This document shows, piece after piece, positions 16,415-26,158 of a DNA stretch of 64,000 nt. Made by a program: the position numbers and the translations under genes. Below the pieces are notes generated by a model, which was given only the letters and a program-made list of their open reading frames with translations, had not been told where the DNA came from and ran no database searches. Source of the stretch: Maribacter caenipelagi (lineage in GTDB: Bacteria; Bacteroidota; Bacteroidia; Flavobacteriales; Flavobacteriaceae); the NCBI RefSeq assembly GCF_004364175.1, contig NZ_SNZW01000014.1:1-64000 (forward strand), written 5' to 3'. Position 1 is the stretch's first letter; the number at the start of each line of letters is the position of its first letter.

Positions 16415-17700
16415 CGCTCACCCATTTCTTTAGCTATAGCTTGTACTTCGTCAAGTACTCGCATAAGGTTACCACCCCATAATTTGGCAATATTTTCTTC
16501 AGAATATCCACGTTTTACTAGCTCAAGGGTAACATTGAAGGTTTCTGAAGCATCATTCCATCCTGCAATACCACCGCCACCATCAAAGTCAGAACTAATG
16601 CCTACGTGGTCAATACCAATTAACTTTACCATATAATCGATATGGTTCACGAAATCAGAAACATTTACGGCTTCAGGTGCATCAGTCATATTAACGACCA
16701 ATTCCTTTCCTATTTTTAAAACCTTTGGGTAGTTTTCCATAAAGGCTTCTTTTTCAGTATCAGATAAACTTGAGAACTGAGAGCGCTCGTACCAGGCGAT
16801 ATCTAAAGAATCAGCTACTTTTTCATAAATAGATTTCATGTATGCTGCTCTAGCTTCATGTTTTTCAGTATTTAAGTAAGAGCTGAACGCAACGGTCTGT
16901 ACTACGCCGCCATTTTCTTTCATCAACATTAATTGTTCGTCATCTAAGTTTCGACTATGATCACATAATGCTCTTGCAGACGAATGAGAAGCTATAATTG
17001 GTGCTTTTGATAATGATATCATTTGTTTCATAGCTTCTTTTGAAGGGTGAGAAACATCTATCATTATACCTAGTTTATTCATTTCTACTACTGCTTGCTT
17101 ACCTAAATCACTTAATCCGTTATGCAACCATTCATCATCGGCTTCACCGGTATTAGAATCTGAAAATTGGCTATGGCCGTTATGTGCTAATGATATATAA
17201 CGCGCGCCTAAATCATGGTAGGTTTTAAACTGTGCTAAATCTGTTCCGATAGAGTAAGCGTTTTCAACACCGATCATAGCAGCTTTTTTTCCAGAACCAA
17301 CTATTCGTTCAACATCTGCAGAAGTTAACGCTAATTCTATGTCTTCGGGGGCAATTTCTTCGCACAATTTATGAATAGCATCAAATTTTGACATTGCGTT
17401 CTCTTTTGCCTTGGCATAGCCTTCATCTGTCAACGTATCTTGACCTGTATAAACGATAAGCCAAGTGACGTCTAAACCACCTTCTTTCATCTTCGGTAAA
17501 TTAACTTGGTTATCTAACCTCTGACTGTAATTTACACTATCTACAAAGTTTTTTACATTAATGTCATTATGGGTATCAATGGTAATAACATCATCATGAA
17601 TTCGATGTGCTTTTTCTAAGGTAGTTTCTTCAATTTTCTCTTTTTTTTCGCCGCAAGAGATTATGGTTAGTACACATAATAAATAGATAAGATGCTTCAT
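16411..17700 (-). CDS. Membrane dipeptidase (peptidase M19) lipoprotein
   Basis: The 429-residue protein begins with an SpII lipoprotein signal (LLCVLTIISCGEKK). The M19 renal-dipeptidase zinc site is complete: TIDTHNDIN, the bridging Glu in IGVENAYSIG, then ISLAHNGHSQFSD, GIMIDVSHPS and APIIASHSSARALCDHSRN. The C-terminal GISSDFDGGGG is also typical. The family cleaves dipeptides, including D-amino acid dipeptides from cell-wall turnover. It should be anchored to a membrane facing the periplasm. Confidence 0.93.
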   Translation of the reverse strand: MKHLIYLLCVLTIISCGEKKEKIEETTLEKAHRIHDDVITIDTHNDINVKNFVDSVNYSQRLDNQVNLPKMKEGGLDVTWLIVYTGQDTLTDEGYAKAKENAMSKFDAIHKLCEEIAPEDIELALTSADVERIVGSGKKAAMIGVENAYSIGTDLAQFKTYHDLGARYISLAHNGHSQFSDSNTGEADDEWLHNGLSDLGKQAVVEMNKLGIMIDVSHPSKEAMKQMISLSKAPIIASHSSARALCDHSRNLDDEQLMLMKENGGVVQTVAFSSYLNTEKHEARAAYMKSIYEKVADSLDIAWYERSQFSSLSDTEKEAFMENYPKVLKIGKELVVNMTDAPEAVNVSDFVNHIDYMVKLIGIDHVGISSDFDGGGGIAGWNDASETFNVTLELVKRGYSEENIAKLWGGNLMRVLDEVQAIAKEMGER

Positions 17701-17842
17701 CAGATGAGTTTAGACCTACAATTTAAGTGTATTCACAACAAATAACCACTCTTAGAGAACATTTTATTGTTCTCGCAGCGGTATTGATGCATTTTTAGGT
17801 AATTATAAATAACAACCCTCTTAAACTAAAGAATACCTATTT

Positions 17843-19603
17843 ATGTCAATTTCAAATACTAAGGATTTACTTGGTCAATTATCTCAACTAGAAAGAACAG
17901 TTAGCGAATTCTCTTTTGAAGAGTTAAATGCCGCTGAAGCTAAAGAGTTAAAAAGCTCTTTTAATACCTTTCGTTCTAGTTTAGAAAGACATATTTATGC
18001 ACCAAAAACAGACCACGTTGTTTCCAATAAAAATGAGGGTTCTGTTACAGAAAATCAAGACACTTCAGAGAAGCAATTTATAGCTCACGTTAGTCATGAA
18101 ATTAGAACCCCATTAAATAGTATTATTGGGTATGCGAATCTTTTAAAAGAAGAAAAATTAACCCGTGGGCAACATAAAAAAGTAGATGCCATTCAGTTTG
18201 CATCAAATACGCTTTTAAAGCTGATTAATGAAGTTTTAGAATATTCTAAATTATCTTCGGGTAATAACAATTTTGAGACGGTAGAATTTAACCTGCATAG
18301 CTTACTTAATGACGTTATGTTCTTATGTGAGACATTGGTAATGGATCGCAAAATAGAACTGTTGATAGATATCGACGAGAACGTGCCTAAAATAATAAAA
18401 GGCGATCCATCTAAATTATCTCAAATACTTCTTAATCTATTAGGGAATTCGGTGAAATTTGTTCATCAAGGATTTATAAAATTAGAAGTTTTCACCAAAC
18501 AACGTATTAATAACGAATGTCTTATAGAGTTTTCTGTTGCCGATACTGGTATTGGTATCTCTAAAGAAAAAATCAAAACCATATTTAAAGGTTACACCCA
18601 GGCAGAAGATGATACTTCTAAGAAGTATGGTGGTACTGGACTTGGTTTAACCATTACTAAAGAAATTATAGGTAGGCTGAATGGCGAAATCGAAATAGAT
18701 AGTACAATAGATAGCGGAACTACTGTTAGGTTTAGAATGCCGTATGCTATAGCTAGTCCTACTACGGTACCAAGTAAATCTTTAAAGAAGGTTACAAAAA
18801 ACGATAACAGTGGTTTATTGGTAGGTACCGAAATATTGGTATTTGAAGATAATAAGATGAACGAACACCTTATTGTTGAACAATTGACAAAATGGGGCTG
18901 TACGGTTCATGCAGATGTTGATTTAGATAAAGGCTTGTATTTGCTGTCTTCAAGAAAAATTGATCTCATTCTAATGGATTTAAAAATGCCTGGTCAAAAT
19001 GGATTTGAAGTTTCAAAAGCCATCAGAAATCATAAAAATTCAAATGTAAATTCAGTACCAATTATTGCTTTTAGTGCTGATTTTACAGAGCAGGATAGTA
19101 AAGATTGTAAAGAGATAGGAATTAATGATTTCTTATTAAAACCATACACCCTAGACGATTTAATGTCAACAATAGTAAAGAACAAAAAATTAAACACAGA
19201 GCATCAAGATTTTGCCTCAATACTTCAAAAGCCAATGATAGAACCAAAAGAAACCACGGTTATAGACCTAAACCATCTAATGAAAGATTGTTTCGGTGAA
19301 ATTGATATGCTAAATGAATTAGTAAAGTTGTTCAAATTGAACGCCATTGAGTTCATAGGTAATGTAAAAATTCATTTAAAAACCGAAAATTTAAAGGAAA
19401 TCGCGTTATCTGCCCACAAATTAAAGGCTGGTTTTGCCATGATAAAAGCTGATGGAATGCGAAAGTTAATTGTTGAACTAGAAAGTAGCTGTAAAACAAA
19501 TCAATTTGAAACAGTAAAAGAGTTATATGAATTGTTTTTAAACGATTATCCTTTATTAGAGGAAAACTTGAACAGTGAACTAGAAATAATGAATAAAAAA
19601 TAA
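17843..19603 (+). CDS. Hybrid histidine kinase (HisKA-HATPase-REC-HPt)
   Basis: The 586-residue protein has no membrane segment. A coiled N-terminal region (1-75) precedes HisKA with phosphoacceptor in HVSHEIRTPLNSIIGY, and HATPase with N box LLNLLGNSVKFV and GGTGLGLTITKEI. A receiver follows with Asp in LILMDLKMPGQNG and Lys in DFLLKPY. The C-terminal HPt domain has its His in LSAHKLKAGFAMI. It is a complete cytosolic phosphorelay. It begins a six-gene run ending at 27465, with its stop one base before the receiver gene. I infer that it controls polysaccharide synthesis encoded downstream. Confidence 0.92.
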   Translation: MSISNTKDLLGQLSQLERTVSEFSFEELNAAEAKELKSSFNTFRSSLERHIYAPKTDHVVSNKNEGSVTENQDTSEKQFIAHVSHEIRTPLNSIIGYANLLKEEKLTRGQHKKVDAIQFASNTLLKLINEVLEYSKLSSGNNNFETVEFNLHSLLNDVMFLCETLVMDRKIELLIDIDENVPKIIKGDPSKLSQILLNLLGNSVKFVHQGFIKLEVFTKQRINNECLIEFSVADTGIGISKEKIKTIFKGYTQAEDDTSKKYGGTGLGLTITKEIIGRLNGEIEIDSTIDSGTTVRFRMPYAIASPTTVPSKSLKKVTKNDNSGLLVGTEILVFEDNKMNEHLIVEQLTKWGCTVHADVDLDKGLYLLSSRKIDLILMDLKMPGQNGFEVSKAIRNHKNSNVNSVPIIAFSADFTEQDSKDCKEIGINDFLLKPYTLDDLMSTIVKNKKLNTEHQDFASILQKPMIEPKETTVIDLNHLMKDCFGEIDMLNELVKLFKLNAIEFIGNVKIHLKTENLKEIALSAHKLKAGFAMIKADGMRKLIVELESSCKTNQFETVKELYELFLNDYPLLEENLNSELEIMNKK

Positions 19604-19604
19604 G

Positions 19605-19970
19605 ATGGGTAAAAGTGTTCTATTAGCAGATGATGACCAACTTTTAGCGTCTTTATTAAACTTTAGACTGAAAAAAGGTGGCTATGTAGTACATCATTCA
19701 GCCAACGGAAAAGAAGTAAAGGAGTATTTAAAAAATAAAATGCCCGACATTATCGTGAGTGATATTATGATGCCGTATTGTTCTGGTATCGAGCTTATTG
19801 ATTATGTTCGAAATGAACTTAAATCAAAGACACCTATAATTATTATATCATCGGCAGGTAATGAGCAGAACGTTCTTACAGCTTTTGAATTAGGTGCAAA
19901 TGATTTTATAACGAAACCTGTAAGTCCAACGGAATTACTAGTTCGAATAGCGCGAGAAATAAGTAAATAA
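19605..19970 (+). CDS. Single-domain response regulator
   Basis: The 121-residue CheY-like receiver has the acidic triad LLADDDQ, phosphoacceptor Asp in IIVSDIMMPYCSG, conserved Ser in IIISSAGN and Lys in FITKPV. It has no output domain, so it likely acts by protein contact, for example on the HEAT protein or synthase encoded next, or as phosphate shuttle to the HPt domain. The gap to the upstream kinase is one base and to the downstream gene 13 bases. Confidence 0.9.
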   Translation: MGKSVLLADDDQLLASLLNFRLKKGGYVVHHSANGKEVKEYLKNKMPDIIVSDIMMPYCSGIELIDYVRNELKSKTPIIIISSAGNEQNVLTAFELGANDFITKPVSPTELLVRIAREISK

Positions 19971-19983
19971 GTAAGATAAAAAT

Positions 19984-22347
19984 TTGTTGATTCCCCCTAA
20001 TCAAATTAAAATATCGCTAATAACTGCACCAGAATTCAATTTAGAATATCTCTGGTGGCTTACTATATTGTTTTTTGTGTTGTCGGTAATTTATTTTGTT
20101 GGTGTATTCATCATCAGAAATAAAATTACATCAAATAACAGTCGTACCAAAAATAAAAAGGTCGAGTTTTCCCCTATGATCAATGAATTTCTTTTTTATG
20201 AAGATTCAAATACTAAGGAGGAAAAAATGAATTATTTAAACCTAAAAGTTCAGATTAGAGAATTAATAAAGAATAATTTCGATAGAGATGTTCTTACCGA
20301 AGTTTTGCTTGATCTACGAAAAGATTTATCTGGTCAATCGCAAACGGTATTAATTGATTTATATAAAGATTTAGGACTACATCACAATGCTTACGAAAAA
20401 TTAGGCAGCAGAAAATGGCAAGTTGTTTCAAGTGGTATACTAGAATTGACAACTATGGAGGTTGATGAGTCATACGGACTACTTATAAAATTCATAAACC
20501 ATAAACAAAGTACCATTCGTAAACAGGCAGAAATTGCAGTGGTTAATCTTAAAGAAGAGGGTATTAAATATTTTCTTGATAATACCAAGTTTAAGATTGC
20601 TGAATGGCAACAGTTAAAGTTGTTAGATGTACTTAGACATAAGCCTAATTATAGTCCGCCACAATTCGGGCTCTGGTTAACTTCTACCAATATCCACGTA
20701 GTATTGTTTTCTTTGCGTTTGATTAAATATTATAGTCAGAACGATGCTGAGCAATCTATAATTACCCTGTTAAAACATAAGAATCGAGATATTCAGGCAG
20801 AAGCTATTGAGTGCATTAAAGATTTTCATTTCGTGAATGCTTTAAAAACATTAAAATTAGTGTATTCCAAGGCTAGTCATGATATTAAAATAGCCATTTT
20901 AGATGCCATTGGAGAATTGGGTACAAAGGCCGAAATTTCTTTTTTAGAAAATCTGCATTTGACAGAACGCAACTTTAATATAAAAAGTAAAGTAATAGGA
21001 ACACTCAACAAAATTGATCCTGAAAGAGTTTTACCAACTAAAAATATATCTAAGCCAGATTTTTATGATGTTATATGTGATGATGCATTGCAAGAAGAGG
21101 ATCTTTCAATTATCGATAATCATGAAGATATAATATTAGAAGATAAGAATGCAGATGTTTCTACTGAAGTAGATGTTGAAACAACAACTACTGAAGACAT
21201 AACAGTAATATCACCTACCGTTGAAGAAAATGTTGCACTTAACGATATTGAGGAAGCAACTGTTGAAGAACTGATTCAAAAAGATGAGACAGCATTAGAT
21301 GTTGATGAAATAAAGAAGGTCAAGTCATTAGAAGATATCGATTTAAGTTTTTTACCTCATATTAAAGATGAAGAAGCATTAGAGGAAATAAAAGAAAATG
21401 AGACTGTAGTCGACAGTGAGCAAGTCCAAGAATTAGAAGAAGAAGAACAAGAAGTATTAAAGGAAGAAGAAGAGCTTACTTTTAGTTTTCTACCATATGT
21501 TGTAGAAGAAGATGTTATTCAACAAGTAACTACTTCTTATAAAGATGACGATTTTCAACCGTTATTTGAATTAGATGATGAATCAATGGAAGATACGCAA
21601 GAGCAGTCTTCTATAAATCCGTTAAATAATATTTCAACGAATATAAATAATGGACTTGATTGGTCTACTTTAAATTCAGAAAAAATAGAGCAAAATAAAG
21701 TGGATATCAACACAGCTGATTCGGCTGAGCCGCTTATTTCTTTTGAAAATGATAATATTTCTTTCACGGCGAATTTTATGCCTCAAGAAGAGCTTGATGC
21801 CATGGTATTGTTAGAAAACATATCTGAGCTTGGTGACTGTCGCGAACTCATCCTTTTATACCAAATTATAGAAGAAAATAGTTCTGAAGTAGTTATCGAG
21901 AGAGCAAATGAATTAATTCAGAAATTCTCATACCAATCACCACGACCAAATGAATTGTTTTCTGATGATAATGATCTTGCCGAAAGTGTATTTACAGATA
22001 TTTATAATCTAGCCGATTATGAGACAAAACTTATGCTTATCGGCGAAATTAAAAAAGTTGGTGACGAGAAAGAAATTGATCTTTTAAATAATGTTATTCA
22101 AACTGAATCAAAAACTCTCGTAAAAAAGGCTACTGAAGCCCTAGCACATATAAAGTCGCAATTGGCAGTAGTCACTGATCATTCTATTATTGCATCAGAC
22201 GAAGATTCCATTTTTAATGTCGGTTTTGAGCTAGAATTTAATAGGCCAACAGAACATAAAAGATCTGTTTCGAACGAAAATGGTTCTACTTTGTTCGATC
22301 AATTATGCTCCATGTCCAACTCCTTATACCGAAAGAAAAATGGATAG
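19984..22347 (+). CDS. Membrane-anchored HEAT-repeat protein with acidic linker
   Basis: The start is TTG at 19984 (or TTG 19987), giving 787 residues. One membrane helix lies near 20-42. Helical HEAT-type repeats span about 75-355, followed by a long acidic low-complexity region (about 365-600), then a second short helical repeat region to about 735. The linker carries a recurring motif: LSFLPHIKDEE near 455, FSFLPYVVEED near 501 and TANFMPQEE near 597, perhaps docking peptides. It overlaps the glycosyltransferase gene by 8 bases. HEAT arrays scaffold proteins; I infer a cytoplasmic hub linking the receiver to the synthase. Confidence 0.75.
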   Translation: MLIPPNQIKISLITAPEFNLEYLWWLTILFFVLSVIYFVGVFIIRNKITSNNSRTKNKKVEFSPMINEFLFYEDSNTKEEKMNYLNLKVQIRELIKNNFDRDVLTEVLLDLRKDLSGQSQTVLIDLYKDLGLHHNAYEKLGSRKWQVVSSGILELTTMEVDESYGLLIKFINHKQSTIRKQAEIAVVNLKEEGIKYFLDNTKFKIAEWQQLKLLDVLRHKPNYSPPQFGLWLTSTNIHVVLFSLRLIKYYSQNDAEQSIITLLKHKNRDIQAEAIECIKDFHFVNALKTLKLVYSKASHDIKIAILDAIGELGTKAEISFLENLHLTERNFNIKSKVIGTLNKIDPERVLPTKNISKPDFYDVICDDALQEEDLSIIDNHEDIILEDKNADVSTEVDVETTTTEDITVISPTVEENVALNDIEEATVEELIQKDETALDVDEIKKVKSLEDIDLSFLPHIKDEEALEEIKENETVVDSEQVQELEEEEQEVLKEEEELTFSFLPYVVEEDVIQQVTTSYKDDDFQPLFELDDESMEDTQEQSSINPLNNISTNINNGLDWSTLNSEKIEQNKVDINTADSAEPLISFENDNISFTANFMPQEELDAMVLLENISELGDCRELILLYQIIEENSSEVVIERANELIQKFSYQSPRPNELFSDDNDLAESVFTDIYNLADYETKLMLIGEIKKVGDEKEIDLLNNVIQTESKTLVKKATEALAHIKSQLAVVTDHSIIASDEDSIFNVGFELEFNRPTEHKRSVSNENGSTLFDQLCSMSNSLYRKKNG

Positions 22348-23770
22348 TGAACTATTTGGTGTGGTATTGGAATACATCAATTTTGTATTCTTTGTTTTTA
22401 CCTTAATTCTGTTTGTCCTGTTTTCATTAATGGCGTATTTCTCTACAAAGAACTCTCTTCATTATAGAAATAAAAACAGTTTTACAGATATCACCAAAAT
22501 AATGGCTTCTCCTTTGGCGCCAACCATCACTATAATTGCTCCCGCTTATAATGAAGGCTTAACCATTGTAGAAAATATTCGCTCTTTATTATCACTTCAA
22601 TATGTCAATTATGATGTTATGGTCGTGAACGATGGAAGTAAAGATGATACATTACAAAAACTGATTGATTCTTACGACCTCGAAAAAATAACTGTTGAGA
22701 TGGATCCCGACTGGAAATCTAAAACAGTTCGTGGTATCTATAAATCAAAAAACAGGGCTTTTGAAAAGCTTACCGTTGTTGATAAAATGAATGGTGGCAA
22801 GTCAGATGCTTTAAATGCTGGTGTTTCATTGTCTACCAGTAAATATGTAGGTTGTATCGATGTCGATTGCCTGTTACAACCAGATGCTTTATTACACGTG
22901 GTCAAATCATTTTTTCAACGTTCTAAGAAAAGGGTGATTGCGGTCGGCGGAGTAATACGTGTAGCCAACTCTTGTATCATACAAGGTGGTCAACTTGAAG
23001 AAATTAGATTACCAACTAATTGGTTGGCTAGATTTCAACTTTTAGAGTACACCCGTTCATTTATTTTAGGTAGAATGGCTTGGGGTAGAATTGATAGCTT
23101 ACTTATAATTTCTGGTGCATTTGGCTTTTTTGAACGTGAAATTGCGTTAGCGGTTGGTGGGTATGATACTGATACTGTTGGTGAAGACATGGAAATCGTT
23201 TTTAAAATGCGTCGTTATATGCATGATAGAAAAGAACCATATACGATAGAATATATTCCTGATCCGTTGTGTTGGACCGAGGTTCCTGAAGATCTTAAAA
23301 TTCTAGTCAACCAAAGAGACCGTTGGGCTCGTGGTAATTTAGAAACATTGTTCAAACATAAAGACATGTTGTTCAATTCAAAATATGGTAGACTTGGTTT
23401 ATTAAGTTATCCATATTGGTTTTTCTATGAATGGCTTTCTCCTTTATTGGAGTTTTTTGGCTTTTTCACCATTATACTTTTTGCCTATTTAGGCATTCTA
23501 AATTGGGAATTCTTTTTCATGATTACATTGGCAATTTTCCTTTTCTCTATCATGATTTCATTTTATGCCATTCTTTGGGATGTGTATTCTTATAACCAAT
23601 ATCGTAAAACAAAAGACATTTTAATACTTATGGGTCTGGCAATTCTAGAGCCTTTCATTTTTCACCCAATTGTAGTGTATGCTGCAGTTAGGGGCAACTA
23701 TAAAAAATTATTCAAAATAAAATCTGGTTGGGGATCCCAAGTTAGAAAAGGTTTTGCAAAAGCATCTTAA
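22340..23770 (+). CDS. Processive family 2 glycosyltransferase (polysaccharide synthase)
   Basis: From ATG at 22340 the protein has 476 residues. It has one N-terminal membrane helix, a cytosolic GT-A domain and about three C-terminal helices. Catalytic motifs are those of processive beta-glycan synthases (PgaC, hyaluronan and cellulose synthases): VVNDGSKDD, GCIDVDCLLQPDA, VGEDMEIVFKM and QRDRWARGN (the Q-x-x-R-W product-binding motif). The in-frame region upstream of 22340 overlaps the HEAT gene and is not needed. There is no PilZ domain. The sugar polymerised cannot be told from sequence. Confidence 0.9.
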   Translation: MDSELFGVVLEYINFVFFVFTLILFVLFSLMAYFSTKNSLHYRNKNSFTDITKIMASPLAPTITIIAPAYNEGLTIVENIRSLLSLQYVNYDVMVVNDGSKDDTLQKLIDSYDLEKITVEMDPDWKSKTVRGIYKSKNRAFEKLTVVDKMNGGKSDALNAGVSLSTSKYVGCIDVDCLLQPDALLHVVKSFFQRSKKRVIAVGGVIRVANSCIIQGGQLEEIRLPTNWLARFQLLEYTRSFILGRMAWGRIDSLLIISGAFGFFEREIALAVGGYDTDTVGEDMEIVFKMRRYMHDRKEPYTIEYIPDPLCWTEVPEDLKILVNQRDRWARGNLETLFKHKDMLFNSKYGRLGLLSYPYWFFYEWLSPLLEFFGFFTIILFAYLGILNWEFFFMITLAIFLFSIMISFYAILWDVYSYNQYRKTKDILILMGLAILEPFIFHPIVVYAAVRGNYKKLFKIKSGWGSQVRKGFAKAS

Positions 23771-23776
23771 TAAGCA

Positions 23777-26158
23777 ATGAACACAAGTCAAATAGATAGA
23801 TATTCCTTAAAGCAGTATACACGGCTTATGATATCCTTTTTCGGATGTTTGTTCGTGTTGGCGCTTTTTCAATACGGTATGCTGTATTATAAAGGGGTTA
23901 TCGATACTATTTTTTCAGTAAGTTTTTTAAAAGCTATTGTTCATCAAATAGGTTTTACCGCGTTGATGGGTATTGTAATGGTGTTACCTTTCAATTTTTG
24001 GGAAAATTTGCGCTCCAAATACGGCTTTAACCTTGTCTTCGTTTTATTGAGTTTTGTACTCATATTCGAAGCGTTACTTACGGCCTACTACTGTACTACA
24101 TTAGTGCCATTAGGTTCAGATATTTTAGGATATAGTTATGCAGATATGAAAATAACGATAGCTAATTCTGGCGGATTCATGATTTCATTTTATCTGCTCA
24201 TTGGCATATCTATATTAATAAGTCTCTTTTTAGCACTCTATAGAATTACTTCTAAAGTCTATCATCGAATTAGCAAAATGTATCCGTTTACGATTGTTTT
24301 ATTTAGTCTGTTTATGGCTTCTTTATTTACAGACGGCAAACCTATTAATCAGAATAAAGTACAATATCTCGCTGTTAATGTATACAATACCAGTACCGAA
24401 GACAATTCGTATACATCGAAAGAAGAGTATCCTTTGGTGCAAAGTGCAAATGTAGAAAATGTGCTGGGTGAGTATTTTAATCTTAAAGAAGAGAAACCTA
24501 ATATCGTTTTTATAATGGTCGAAGGTTTGGGTAGAGATTTTGTTGGTGAAGGTGCCGAATATGGCGGATTCACACCTTACTTAGATTCTCTAACTACTAA
24601 ATCTTTATACTGGGAAAATTTCTTGAGTAATACGGGTAGGACATTCGGAGTATTACCATCATTATTAGGTTCGTTGCCTTTTGGTAAAAGCGGATTCATG
24701 GAACTAGAAGAATACCCAAACAAATTGACCATGTTCAGTGTGCTTAAAAATAATGGTTATCATACCTCATTTTATCAAGGCACCAATAGTTCTTTTGATA
24801 AGGTTGACCGATTTTTAACTAGTGAGAATGTTGATTTTGTGTTAGATAAATCAGGATTCGGAAGTAAATACCAAAAACAAGCTGAAGATGCCGCAGGTTC
24901 TTCTTGGGGGTATCCTGATATGGAATTGTTTAAGAAAAGTTTAAGTTTTGAAAGAGGTGAAAATCAACCACGATTAGAGGTTTACATGACTATTAGTACA
25001 CACGAACCTTTTATTCCGCCAAATCAAGATTTGTTTGAAGGTAAAGTAAAGAATATACTAGAAAATGGCAGTTTTGACTCTAGAGTCGAGAAAATCATTG
25101 AAAAGAATGATAACGTTTTCGCTACACTGTTGTATACAGATGATGCTATAAAATGGTTTATGGAATCATACAAAACACAACCAAATTACGAGAATACGAT
25201 TTTCATCATTACTGGTGACCATAGGCTTATACCTATACCACAGCGTAATACTATTAGCCGTTTTCATGTTCCGATGATTATGTTCAGCCCTATGCTCACA
25301 ACCACACGTAAAATGAGTTCTGTTTCATCACATTTCGATATTACTCCGTCTATATTGGCTTTACTATCAAATTCTTATGAATTGAAAATGCCTAAAAAAG
25401 TGGCTTGGATGGGTGGTGCACTTGATATGGAAACTGCATTTAGGTCTACAAAAAATATTCCGTTGATGCGTAATAAGAACGAATTGAAAGAATATATAAG
25501 TAAAGAAAAACTATATACTGATGGCGATATTATGGAACTAGACGAAAATATGAATGTCAGTTCTGCTTTTGGTGGTGGTTCTATTGAATCTACCTTAGAG
25601 CGATTTAAATCTGTGAACCATTATGTGACTACAGAGAACAAGATAATTCCTGATAGTTTGGCAATTTTCACGATTCAAAAAGAACAATTTACCGATAGTG
25701 AAACCGTCTGGTTGAACAGTGTTTACGACGGTAAAGATTCTGATAAAGGATATTTTAAGGCGCGGGATTTAGCATGGAATAAAAAATGGGATAAAGCCTT
25801 GTTGCTATGCCGTTATAACCTTTCTGGAGCACCTAGTCATATTGACACTAAAATATTAATGGGAAGAGTGAATTCATGGAAAGGGAATCATGAAAAAGCA
25901 GCTGAAATATTACAAGAGTGTATTTCTGTTAATCCGAATTATATAGATTCTTATGCTGCACTTTTCGATGTGTATTACTGGTCAGATAAATTGAATGAAG
26001 GTTTAGAGCTAATCGATAAGGTCGAAGCAAATAGTTCTAGTGCCAATGAGATTGTAGATAAAATTTCTAGGGCCCGAACAATTGCAAGAAATGCCGGTAT
26101 CAAAGTACACAAACCAAAACAAAAAGAACCCGCTACTACCATAGCATCTGTTAAATAA
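23777..26158 (+). CDS. LtaS/MdoB-like phosphoglycerol transferase with TPR tail
   Basis: The 793-residue protein has five N-terminal membrane helices (residues 1-185), then an extracytoplasmic sulfatase-fold domain: NIVFIMVEGLGRDF, the probable catalytic Thr in SNTGRTFGVLPSLLGS, STHEPFIPP and IITGDHRLIPIP. This arrangement is that of lipoteichoic acid synthase and OpgB, which transfer glycerol phosphate from phosphatidylglycerol. Residues about 640-770 form two or three TPR-like repeats, an unusual addition. Its TAA shares a base with the next ATG. I infer decoration of a glycan with glycerol phosphate or a similar group. Confidence 0.85.
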   Translation: MNTSQIDRYSLKQYTRLMISFFGCLFVLALFQYGMLYYKGVIDTIFSVSFLKAIVHQIGFTALMGIVMVLPFNFWENLRSKYGFNLVFVLLSFVLIFEALLTAYYCTTLVPLGSDILGYSYADMKITIANSGGFMISFYLLIGISILISLFLALYRITSKVYHRISKMYPFTIVLFSLFMASLFTDGKPINQNKVQYLAVNVYNTSTEDNSYTSKEEYPLVQSANVENVLGEYFNLKEEKPNIVFIMVEGLGRDFVGEGAEYGGFTPYLDSLTTKSLYWENFLSNTGRTFGVLPSLLGSLPFGKSGFMELEEYPNKLTMFSVLKNNGYHTSFYQGTNSSFDKVDRFLTSENVDFVLDKSGFGSKYQKQAEDAAGSSWGYPDMELFKKSLSFERGENQPRLEVYMTISTHEPFIPPNQDLFEGKVKNILENGSFDSRVEKIIEKNDNVFATLLYTDDAIKWFMESYKTQPNYENTIFIITGDHRLIPIPQRNTISRFHVPMIMFSPMLTTTRKMSSVSSHFDITPSILALLSNSYELKMPKKVAWMGGALDMETAFRSTKNIPLMRNKNELKEYISKEKLYTDGDIMELDENMNVSSAFGGGSIESTLERFKSVNHYVTTENKIIPDSLAIFTIQKEQFTDSETVWLNSVYDGKDSDKGYFKARDLAWNKKWDKALLLCRYNLSGAPSHIDTKILMGRVNSWKGNHEKAAEILQECISVNPNYIDSYAALFDVYYWSDKLNEGLELIDKVEANSSSANEIVDKISRARTIARNAGIKVHKPKQKEPATTIASVK

